Below are positions 54,058 to 64,000 of a stretch of 64,000 nt of DNA, in pieces. The stretch comes from Pyxicephalus adspersus. Taxonomy: Eukaryota; Chordata; Amphibia; Anura; Pyxicephalidae. The notes under the pieces are model-generated. The model had not been told where the DNA came from, did no database searches, and saw nothing but the letters and a program-made list of their open reading frames with translations. The position numbers were made by a program, and so were the translations under genes. Location: positions 119,572,234 to 119,636,233 of the forward strand of contig NC_092861.1 in assembly GCF_032062135.1 (NCBI RefSeq), read 5' to 3'. Numbering within the stretch: the first letter of the stretch is position 1; each line of letters opens with the position of its first letter.

Positions 54058-54475
54058 AAATATTTTCGCTGCTACTATGTAGTCCTCAATCCCCAAACTG
54101 CTTATTCTCCTACCTTGAAGCTGAGCACTTTCCCAAAACCCACCTCATACAGGCTGCCGCAATGACGTTGCTTCCATCACAACATCGAAGACTTTTTTTT
54201 TTTTTATTTTGCTTGAGGCATTGTGTAAAAGTGCCAATAACATATAGCAATGTGCTCCTTGCATCAAAAACCAGCAGAACTCCGCAATATATGGATACAT
54301 TTGGTTTTTATTCGTTTTAAGTAAGATTTAGTGTTTGTGAAGACTGAACCATCATTCTACTAGAAATCTGTTCTGAGTACTGTTACTATGTACATAGTGT
54401 ATTTTACATCCCAAAATCCTCCAGAGCTTGGTTTGTGTGTTTCCATAAATGTATTAAACAATGCTAATATTCTGT
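54058..54475 (+). other. Probable BUB1 3' UTR
   Basis: Follows the stop codon. A variant polyadenylation signal ATTAAA lies at 54,453-54,458; a later AATAAA cluster is at about 55,482-55,493. Which one is used cannot be told. Confidence 0.4.
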
Positions 54476-56639
54476 ATGTATGGCAGTGGAGGAAATTCAT
54501 TGTCATGTTGAATGTTGGCGTGAGTATCCAGTCTTGTTGTAACCAGAAAAGTATGTACTAATAGGATCTATTTTATTTTACTATTTTTTTTTTTCATTTG
54601 GCCTGTTTTAAAATGCATTCAATTGTATATATTTATCTGTTTGGTTAGTGGAAAAATACCTGTTTCTGCCAGATATCCAGTGCTCTACTGCACACTCTGC
54701 AGTGTTATCTAAAGAAGGATTATCTGCTTGCTCTGTTCTGTCTAAACTGTGGCACACATCCGTTCTATGGTATAGGTCAGATGAGCTGGTAACAGGTCCT
54801 AACATCTTCTCCCTGAATGTCATGTTCAGTGAGTTAGAGGTTGGCACCCTTAAATATCAAGTTTGTCCTGGCACCATGAGAAAAAAATATATAAATGGTA
54901 AAGAAAAAAAACTTTTTTTAAAAAGTCTGGTTCTTTTGTATTTATTTTTACAAATTTCATTTTTTTTTTAAAAAAATTGCATTTTTAGAACTAAAAAATT
55001 AAAATGTACAAAACATTATTTGGGTAAATAATAAATGTTTCATATTACTATTTTTTCAGACCCATCCAAGAGATGGTTCTTTTAGCTGTCTTTCAAAATA
55101 TCATAGTGTGTGCCAAGTGTTGGATAAAGTTTGTAAAAGAATGTGCAGAAATAGTTGGGCCTCTCTTCTCCCCCATCTAAGCTATATTGGGACTAAGAAA
55201 CCTGAAGCAGTAACAATTGCAGTATAGTTCGATGCACTGCATTTAAGGATTGGTAGTGATTTGCAAAGCAATAATAGCACTGATTTCTACTAACGTATAA
55301 TGTCTGTTGCAGCATGTCTCCAATCCCCATCCACAATGTCTAATTGCTTCCGTTAATAGGACTGCAGTCTCGCATTGTCCTCTCTAGCATTTTATGTAAA
55401 GTTCTTTGGTGATGTTGATCTAGAATTCAATAGTATGTTACATCACTCTGCAATGATAACCTGTTAAATTTTCCAACTAGTAAATAAAATAAAGAAATAG
55501 CTCCCAAAATAATCCAATAATTTTAGACCCCCCCTGATTGGTGGTCAGAATCCTCTATCCCAGAGGGCATTTACACTGTCCACCATTCTTCCCTTTAGTA
55601 TTCGGTGTAAATGTTCCTGGTAAATTCATATGCACTGTAAACATTGCTGATATATTGCTGGCCAATGTAACATCTGTAACATTTTGTGGTTAATTTAAAT
55701 TTTATTCTAACCCTGTTCCATTGCTGATCAGTAAAGTGCCCCCAATCATTGGTGTTTACTGTCAGAATCCATTATTCTTTTGGTATCATTGAATTATGGG
55801 CCTGCTTTCATTAATGGTCAGTGGTTACTTCTATTTCAAAGGTGCCCATCTAAACATGCTGATTTCTACAGCCACTGCACCATAACTGAGGTTATGAGAG
55901 ATACCTACACAACTAAATCCCCAGGGTACCTAAAATTTGCTATAAGTATCTTATTTGTCATCTCTGATTAATGAGCTTATGGAGCTCATTACTGACAGGC
56001 AGTAGCAAGTCTTTCCTCAGTCCCCTACAACATTGTATCTTTGCATGAGCTGATCTTTCTGAGTGCTGCCAAGCTACCAGTATTTACATGATTGTGTTGT
56101 CATGCCCTTCCAAAACGGAGCTTATTCCAGGTACTGCCTGAACAAAAATGGTTAAATTCTTCTAAAAAGAGAATACATTTTAATGGAGAATATTGTGATC
56201 TATTTGAAAGGTTAATAAATACATTTACATGAAGAAATATAATGTGTAGCATGCATGTACTGAGCATGTAGATTCTTCTTTCTAGCACTGTAGAGAGGGG
56301 TGTGCAGATAACCCAGTAGTCATAACTGGCATGATAAAGGCAAGGAAAGCACAATGTAATATTCTTATGCTCTTTAACAAGAGGCTGTTAGAGGCACTTG
56401 GTGCATGAGACAATAAAAAAAAAACTTACTGTGGGTGGCCATAGAGGTCAGGACCAGACAGAATTATTATTATTTCTTTCAGATTTCCATTTTCTATTAT
56501 TTCTTGCATTAGGGAATGCCTACCGTTTTACTTGAATTTTTTCCATACCTACTAAAAGATTTGATTTACTTACCTATCTGGATGCCTGTTTCTGTAAAAT
56601 TTGCTCCTTAGGTGCTCCAAGGTCTGCTGCTAATGGTGC
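54476..56639. other. Intergenic between convergent genes, unassigned
   Basis: No gene or complete element recognised. Confidence 0.35.
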
Positions 56640-56766
56640 CAGTTAAAGCAGGACACCTTTAGAATTCTTGTAGAGTCCATGCCACCATGGTTCAAAGCTC
56701 ATTCAGTGTCATAGTTAGGAGCTACACAATATTAGGCAGGTGGTTTTATTGTTTTGGCTGATCAGT
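56640..56766 (+). repeat. Tc1/mariner 3' end fragment
   Basis: aggacacctttagaattctt, gtagagtccatgcc, acacaatattaggcaggtgg, ttttggctgatcagtgta: the characteristic 3' end of a vertebrate Tc1-like element. The rest is absent. Confidence 0.7.
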
Positions 56767-56895
56767 GTAAATGTTTATATTTATACATGCAAAGGTTAGG
56801 AATTGATCAAAGGGATTTATTATTTACACACTGTGTCTCTGTTATCAACTCACACCAATTGAGAGGGAGAAAAAGCACAGAAGCTACTGCATGAA

Positions 56896-57501
56896 GGACC
56901 TGATTTATTAAGGCTACGTACACACCTGCACTAATTGTCGTTGCAAAAAGAATGATTATTTTGAATGTAATGTATTCGTATAGTGCATGATTCTGTACAT
57001 GCTGTAACGATACGATCATTCAAATATAATCCACCAATAATGTACACACTAGATATAATCGTTTGAATGATGCAGGTAGTGACGTGTACTAGAGAAAGTG
57101 TACTGCAGAACCACCACGATCACTGAATGACTGTACACACAATAGATTGCGAACGATCATCGCCCAATCAGATCCGCTGGGGCGGTTGTTCATTTCCAGC
57201 AACTTTCCTCGTTGCTCGGCGTCGTTGTTGTTTACTTCTTTTGTTAAGGATTATCGACCGATTGGTCGTCAATCGTTCATTTACAACGACAATTATTGCA
57301 CGAGTGTATGTAGCCTAAAGCTCTCCAAGATCGGAGAAGATAAGACTATCATGGGAGAACCTGGGTGATCCAGGAAACCTGGAATGGATCTTGTCCAGAA
57401 GTGAAAACATTTGCCAATTAAAAGCAAATTATTTTTAGGAACTCAACTCTGTGTTTGCCAGATCACCCAGATTCATCCATCCGTTTATCCAGCTATGGCC
57501 C
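56896..57501. repeat. Palindromic MITE copy 8, split by a Harbinger-like MITE
   Basis: Outer arms: ggacctgatttatta (56,896-56,910) and, after the insertion, agctctccaagatcggagaa ... cagatcacccagattcatcc. The right terminus is degraded (ggccc at 57,497-57,501). Confidence 0.8.
56912..57315. repeat. PIF/Harbinger-like MITE, copy e, nested
   Basis: Ends ggctacgtacacacctgcac and ttgcacgagtgtatgtagcc, flanked by TAA on both sides (56,909-56,911 and 57,316-57,318). Removing it and one TAA restores the host sequence tttattaaagctctcc exactly. Confidence 0.9.
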
Positions 57502-59156
57502 AATGATCACATTGATTTATTATCGTGAGCACAGCATCAGGAAAAACTTATGAAGGCTTCTAACTAGTAATGCGAGGTAACGACAACGAATCTCAAGTGT
57601 CAGTTGTTTGCAATCATATGTGCTCTTACTTTGGGGCCATTAAAAATATTAATCAGGAATACCAGTGTCTCGGTGCACTGTTAATTTTATGGCACGTGAA
57701 TCAGCTATGAAAAAAGTTTTCTCTATTACACCTAGTCCTGCATTATCAGTACATTGGAGAATAACTGCACTTTTTGTGACTAAACTAGTTTCTCTGGGTA
57801 TTGTAACAATTTCCTTTGATGGTTTCAAATCCTAATTGTAGTTGCTGACTTCCTTAAAGTAAACTCAAACGCAAAATATATATTGCAGCTTATCATTCTG
57901 TACATGTGCTGCTTGCATTAGTTCACTGTTTCTCAACCAGTGGGTTCCTTAACCAATGAGCAGTTTGTGCCTCTCAGGTTAGTATTAAGGGACACCAATG
58001 ATCTTTTTGATTGCCTATAAAGGTGACATGCTTCACAGTGGCCAGAAATGTAAGACATTCCTCCCACTGACCACCACACGAATACACTAAACTGTAGATA
58101 TAGAAGGAGTCCCCTGAGACCTGAAAGTTATTTTTAAGGCTTCCCCCACAATAAAGAGGTAGAGAAAGTCTGCATTTGTTGTATTTTCACCCAGTGATCC
58201 TTCCAGTACCACATTTCCTTTCCTAGGCCAGTACTGTATCTATCATCCCTGAACTTTTTTTTTAGTTCTGTAATTCAGAGATGAACAAGGCTGGGCTATC
58301 ATCGCAATTTTGAAATACATGACAGTTAGAGCATCTTTTCTAGAAATCTCTGGGTTAGGCTGTTAAATGTGATGATGTCCATTTAATATTTCCCCTAATG
58401 TTTCCCAGTGCAAACTAGATTAGGTAATTATAAACACTGAGCCATCCCTAAAAGAATTACCTTGCAGTGGGGTTTTCCCTGGTAATGAAAATGGTAAGTG
58501 CTTGTTTTCTTCTGTTACCATTAAACACTTTTACTAAACTTATCTCTCGCTCCTTCAGCCATCAGTTCCCTCCTATTTTATTCAACACCTACAGTAGTAA
58601 GGAATGAGACAGATAAACTGCATTTTAATGGTACCCTGGATGAAAACTAATATTTAGGCATAGTTCTCACATACGCCTGGAGTTCAGCTTTAAGACATTA
58701 CTGTGTATTGAATAAGCAGTAGACTGCATAACATCTTTTCTGACTTGTGGTAGATAAGTTCTTCATTAACTCATGCAGTTATCAATGGCATGTGAGGATA
58801 TGTATGAACTAAACACACAAGATCTTTCTTCTGAGCATAAATCTCATAAATTTTAAGGAAGTCTGCTTCTACAAAAATGATAAACCGTACATAGGCAACC
58901 ATCAAAGGAAATTGTTACAATATCTGGAGAAACTGTTACTGTTTTGTCACAGTGTGCAGTTAGCCACCGCCATGTACGCATACTGCAGAGTCGTCCTATT
59001 GTAAGAACTGCGGCTGGTGGTATTTGATATTTTAGACATTTTTTTAAATAAAATAACTTAATAAAAACTTTTTTTAAATTATATCAATGTCCTGTAAGTC
59101 TCATGTTCATTGTTTTACCCATTCTTCTGTTTTTTTAGTTGGTTTGGGTGTGTAAA
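57502..59156. other. Intergenic, unassigned
   Basis: No gene or complete element recognised. Confidence 0.35.
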
Positions 59157-59220
59157 TGTGTCATGTCAGCGCTGTGTAATATGCTGGTTGTTGTATTTAA
59201 ATACTGTTTATTATTAATCA
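59157..59220 (+). repeat. Short SINE/CR1-like tail
   Basis: cagcgctgtgtaatatgctg ... atttaaatactgtttatta. Confidence 0.6.
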
Positions 59221-59856
59221 AGCAATTGTTGCCTGAAGCAACATGTGTACAGGGGTCCCCTAAACATTATTCATCAATCTGTTCTGATTTGTCATCCCCT
59301 CTCCATTGAACAGGACCACACTGCGGGTACAGCTCACGTTCCTTAATATGTCACTGGAAACAATCACAAAAGATCATTTTCACCAAAAGAAATTCAGTGT
59401 ACAGAGCCTTAGGGTTAGCCATGGTGACAACAAAAATTATGCATTTAGCTTGGTTAATTTTTTGCTATTTATACAAAGTGCAAGTCACAGCAGATATAAT
59501 AGAGAACTACATTCATTCACAGCATTTTGATTCCGCATACAGAAAGACCAATCTACAATACCACTAAAGCAAAGAAAAAAGTAAAATAAGCAGGTTTATA
59601 ATAAACACAAAATAGGCAGATATCTCAACGAAAATATATTAAGACATGTATTACATTTGGTTTACCACATACAAGCCCCTAAAGAATAAGAATATACCTG
59701 CAATGCCTTAGTTCATTAATAAAAAATAAAATCAGACATATCAACCAAGCTTAAAAATATTTTACCTTAACAACTGTGCTTGGACTGCCAAAAAGAAGAT
59801 TCTTCTATTTCCTCAGGATGATGCTTTACAGTGCATGCTCACTACATCTTTATTAA

Positions 59857-60623
59857 AGAAAAGAGAGTAGGACTTTTAAGGCCAAATTAGGTACATATGA
59901 CATATAGCTTAAATAGCTTTATTTCAATATCAAACATATAAAAATCATATTTCAGGTTAAAAACATATCATAAAAACAATATCTCCTGTGCTAGACACCA
60001 AATCAATGCGTTCTAGATTGTCGACACGTTTTGCGGAATAAAAGATCTTCTTCTTCAGGACGGTTTCAGGAGTTAGCCCAGACCATTTGCACCCACCAGT
60101 ATCTGCAAGTGGTCTGGGCTCATCATCACCTGTGACGTCTCGTCTCTATCTCGTGTCTATGTTGGACTGTCTGCTAGACTCTACCACGCTGTTTAGCAGC
60201 TGAATTGTCTTTACAAAGCAGGTTCTTTTGAATCTGTTGGTATTCTTTTGTTTGGGAAGCTCTCCTCTTATGTACATATGGATTAATGAGGAATAAAAGG
60301 ATTTCACTTGGAGACATGTGTGCTGGTTCTTGCCTCCCCTTGCTTAATAGTAAAACAATTACCGATCATGAGATGCTGGAACTGATGTAGGCAATCTTAT
60401 CTCCTGAAACCGTCCCAAAGAAGCAGATCTTTTATTCCGTGAAACGCGTGGACAATCTAGAACCCATTAATTTGGTGTCTAGCACAGGAGATATTGTTTT
60501 TATGATATGTTTTTAAGCTGAAATATAGTTGGTATATGTTTGATATTGAAATAAAGCATTTTAAGCTATATGTCATTTGTACCTAGTTTGGCCTTAAAAG
60601 TCCCAAAACCTACTCTCTTTTCT
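59857..60623. mobile_element. Long-TIR element with TTAA duplication
   Basis: Flanked by TTAA at 59,853-59,856 and 60,624-60,627. The termini agaaaagagagtagg and cctactctcttttct are perfectly inverted, and the inverted arms extend about 215 bp on each side (to about 60,072 and from about 60,403) with few mismatches. The ~330-bp centre has no transposase. TTAA points to piggyBac or Kolobok. Confidence 0.85.
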
Positions 60624-60627
60624 TTAA

Positions 60628-61999
60628 TGTTTTAAAAAAATGGGGATGTGGCCAACTGGCAATTTGAGTAGAGGAAATCTCACCTTACTACATCTATAAT
60701 TACACTTTTTTTCATACACGTATAAAAAAAAATCAGCCTTCCCTCTCAGCCTAATTCCTTTTATACAAATAAAACAATGCAGTAAGGTAGTCACTATACA
60801 GAGAACAGCCATTACCATCTACATAGCAATGGCTTGCATACCAGAGTTACTCTTTTATGTAATAGGCCACTGTTGATTACTGCATAAAACTTGTTTTATT
60901 TCATGTATCCTGTAAAAAACAGTTATTGTAGAACTAATAAAGATACCAGTACGCCATACAGTGACTAATACACATATACCTTAATTTATAAATAATTTAT
61001 TTGGCATACAAAAAGTCCATTTGATATATTCTGTAAATTTTTTATTTTTTTTTTAACATTATTGGAATGCTTTGGGTATCATATCAAATCTAATACAGAC
61101 AGCTGTACCTTTTTGTACATTCAATTATCATTAGTAATAAGTTCATAAATGTATGTATCTGTCAAGCAGCCAATATAATAGAATAAAAATTTCACATAAA
61201 CTTGATGAGAAATCTGTAAATATAGAACGTTTTTACAACTGTTTTCGGTGAACATTCATTATGTAGTTGGGTCATATTTTGCACAAATGGCATGATTAGA
61301 TTCTTTTGTTAACAAGGAGAATGAGGCTAAATGCTGAGGAAAACATCTCCACCTTCCTCCATTATCACAAATATTCTTGTGCAATATCACTGCTATAAAA
61401 ACACACATTTCTTTGGCATTCGGTGGGCAAAAGTGATTTTTTTTTTTTTAACAACAATGCCACATACATAAGATAACATATAAACACAAGTCTTTCCAAT
61501 TTAAAAAAGTGTTATGTCACACTCACAGACATTTTAGTTGTGCTTTCCAAACAGTGCCAGTGAAAAAAGCGTTTACATAAATGCAAAGAAACAACATTGT
61601 GCTAGGGTTTTCTTTTTCGAAAATAAAAAAACAATCATTAAATTAATTACAAAGTACAAGTGCTGATATGAATACAGCTTATTGACTGGGCATGGCTATT
61701 TGGTTCCTACAAACTGGTTTCTCTGATAGACAGAGGGGAAGCAGCCAGTTATTTATAACAAAATGCCTTGTATATTGTGTGTTATTAAATGTTATGCAAG
61801 ATATGTTTATTTTATATTGGAAACTGGTATTTTTACTTTTACTTACGTTTTTTTTTCTATATAATAAAAGTGAGTTTCTCTATAAAAATAAATATTTTAT
61901 TTGAAAAGAATATTGCTGACGTTGCGGGGTCTGTGTTTCCTTTCTATAAACATTTGGTCCGCTTTTTTCCAGTCTATTTTCACAGATTGTATGACAACA
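60628..61999 (-). other. 3' flank / probable 3' UTR of the right-edge minus-strand gene
   Basis: Follows the stop at 62,000. Minus-strand AATAAA candidates occur at 61,897-61,902 and further along. No other gene recognised. Confidence 0.4.
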
Positions 62000-62145
62000 T
62001 TAAGATGCAGAGTTGAATGTTGGGTTTTCAACGTAATAATCACTAGGGGATAGATTTAAAATCTCCTCCATTGGGGGACCTTCATCTTCTGGAGAGATTT
62101 CTGCTTCAAACATGCGCTGTAGCAGGGCATCCACTGTCCTATACC
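62000..62145 (-). CDS. Last coding exon of an unrecognised minus-strand gene
   Basis: Acceptor gtattctttag, two bases completing Arg, then YRTVDALLQRMFEAEI, SPEDEGPPMEEILNLSPSD and a TAA stop at 62,000-62,002 after FNSAS. The acidic, Pro/Ser-rich tail looks cytosolic or disordered, with no membrane segment. I do not recognise the family. Splice phase fits the exon at 63,030 exactly, which supports a real gene. In mammals a different, same-strand neighbour lies on this side of BUB1, so synteny does not help. Confidence 0.75.
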
Positions 62146-63029
62146 CTAAAGAATACAAGAACATTTATTATAAGTTACACAGCATCTTCTAGAATGAGTG
62201 GCACCTACATACAATCATTTCATGCTGTCTCTATAGTGCTGTTGCTACATCTACAAGCTGAAAGAATGCTGTGAATTTCCAGCTCCGAAATAAAAGAACA
62301 GCTAAAGAAATAAATAGCTTGAAGAGCAAATAACAAAAGAAGGAAGAAAGTGTGTAATGACACTTCCACCATAAGACAGGACACAAAGACTATGATGATA
62401 CAGAACAGCAGCAAATACAAAACAGGACCACCTAAAAATTAGACCAGCAAAAAAAACAAAAAACATAAAAATAATGATATTGGCATGATAGGTACTTCAA
62501 GTACATATTACATAACATGAAGGAAAGAAAAAAAATAAAAGACAATACATATTAGACACTAGTTGTCCAAGTAACAAGTCCAGTAACAATCCAGTATTTA
62601 TGTATATTTTACAAATTCCAATATTAGGCCTTAAATTAAATTACTTTGCAGCTTAATGCAAAACATATCTAGGTTGATTATGTCAGCAACCGTGTGTGAC
62701 AAGCATCTACCTTGATTGGGGGTAGGGTGTGAGATTTTTGGTACTAATGCATACTTCTGGGCTCCATGTCCTCCTCCACCCACCTGCTTTCAACTACCTG
62801 TTGAATTTTACCATGTAGTATACGAGTACTACCTTAGGAGAACATATTACTCAAAAAAGAAATATTATTATAAATTCAATTGGTATATCCAAGCTTCATC
62901 TTTACAATCGGATACCTAACCAGTAAAGAGTGCATTATTCCCTTCCCCCCCGAGAATTAAAATTAATTAAAAATTTAAAAATTATTATTTATAAAAAATT
63001 TAAAAAAAAAATCAAAAAACAAAACATAC

Positions 63030-63142
63030 GTTTTGAAGCTATTCGAAACATCAGTCCTTTTTGATCGGTCTCTCCAAATTCTCCAGTATTATTTTCACAG
63101 GTTTCGATATTGTCAACTAAATTTCCAGAAAGATGATCTTCC
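63030..63142 (-). CDS. Penultimate coding exon of the same gene
   Basis: Acceptor taattttcccaaag, donor gtatgt, 113 nt (1+111+1). Encodes EDHLSGNLVDNIETCENNTG, then EFGETDQKGLMFRIASK. Hydrophilic. Joins the flanking exons in phase on both sides. Confidence 0.75.
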
Positions 63143-63236
63143 CTTTGGGAAAATTAATAATACATAAGAGATGCATAAAAAAATACAAGCGATACAGAAG
63201 TTTAGGGTAGGACAGGTACTCAGCACAGACTTTAAT

Positions 63237-63454
63237 GGCCCTGATTTATTGAAGCTCTCCAAGGCTGGAGAGGATACACGTTCCTCAGTGAAGCTTGGTG
63301 ACCCAGCAAACCTGGAATGGATCTGGTCCAGTATTGAAAACATTTGCTAACCAGAAGCAAATGACTTTGAAGAAAACCATTCCAGGTTTGGTGGATCACC
63401 CAGATTCACTGGTGAAAGTGTATCCTCTCCAGCCTTGGATAATAAATCAGGCTC
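63237..63454. repeat. Palindromic MITE copy 9
   Basis: Ends ggccctgatttattgaagct and ataaatcaggctc, flanked by AAT (63,234-63,236 and 63,455-63,457). The right arm has a short deletion. In an intron of the right-edge gene. Confidence 0.85.
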
Positions 63455-63872
63455 AATGTCATATTCCTATCTAGGACCATCAGGCAATGTATGGTATGTT
63501 ATTTACACCCTGCAAGCAACGCTGCTTTTTTTAAAGTCTTGTTTGGCCAACCTTCAGTATTAGACCACAACACATTGTTCCAAATGATGAAAATGATGAG
63601 TAAAAATCAAGACAGGCTGGATAAGTGGTAGCCAACCTAGTCTGTGGTCCAACAGTCCTTGTCAGGCACCATTAGAAAGATCATCAGTTTACAAATGTAT
63701 TTATCTTATAATGGTCTGCTGGATTTAAAATTATGAATTTAATGGTCCGTGAGATCCGAAAGGTTGGCGATTGCTGATCTAGATCTCAACAAATGCATGC
63801 TCACTTCACACGTTTGTACAATTCAGAATCAGGACTTCTCAAAATAACAAATTAACAAGCAGACAAACTTAC

Positions 63873-63922
63873 TGTCTGACTGTGCAATCTTTTTTAGGCC
63901 TACAATCTATAGAGTGTTCAGG
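63873..63922 (-). CDS. Upstream coding exon of the same gene
   Basis: Acceptor tttgtttttccatgcaag, donor gtaagt, 50 nt: PEHSIDCRPKKDCTVR plus a split codon that gives Gln with the next exon. Short and basic. Phase agreement with 63,030-63,142 is the main support. Confidence 0.6.
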
Positions 63923-64000
63923 CTTGCATGGAAAAACAAATTTAACGCTTTAGGGAGAGTGTTATGTAAATGTTTTATTCCTTTACATGTTTTGGGAATG

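Overview
This window looks like a draft nuclear assembly from an anuran amphibian (frog). The evidence is vertebrate gene structure with long introns, a BUB1 gene of vertebrate layout, very dense DNA-transposon and MITE content, a Tx1/L1-type LINE of the kind common in frogs, and one run of 314 N bases. The species cannot be fixed from sequence alone.

Three genes are supported by exon and splice-phase reading. (1) On the minus strand, two 5' coding exons (28-29 kb and 1.1 kb, separated by a ~27.8 kb intron) fit the N-terminal helical region of an acyl-CoA oxidase-like protein, probably ACOXL. The gene runs off the left edge. (2) On the plus strand, BUB1 (mitotic checkpoint kinase/scaffold) occupies 35,474-54,057 as 24 recognisable coding blocks. 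Its ATG lies 6.3 kb from the ACOXL ATG, head to head. (3) On the minus strand at the right edge, the last three coding exons (62.0-63.9 kb) of a gene I do not recognise run convergent to BUB1.

BUB1 is intact through the TPR region, GLEBS/Bub3-binding motif, conserved domain 1, the CDK/PLK1 docking threonine and the ATP-binding lysine. The kinase domain is then broken twice in this assembly: the hinge/alpha-D region is missing with a frameshift, and the metal-binding DLG/activation segment is missing. This is the most consequential observation here. It is either an assembly collapse or loss of the catalytic lobe.

Most of the rest is mobile DNA. Elements found: two Tc1/mariner copies and the tail of a third; a 5'-truncated Tx1-like LINE inserted into an older DNA transposon with an 11-bp target duplication; at least nine copies of a palindromic MITE with 3-bp flanking repeats; five PIF/Harbinger-like MITEs with TWA-type duplications, one nested inside the palindromic MITE; TTAA-flanked elements; hAT remnants, one with a BED-finger coding relic; and tRNA-derived SINEs with shared tails. 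Three minisatellites lie around the ACOXL-BUB1 promoter interval. The largest has a 36-bp unit and is split by a Tc1 insertion.

No CRISPR array, operon, tRNA, rRNA or bacterial/viral system was seen. Almost all short ORFs in the window are chance frames or fall in repeats.
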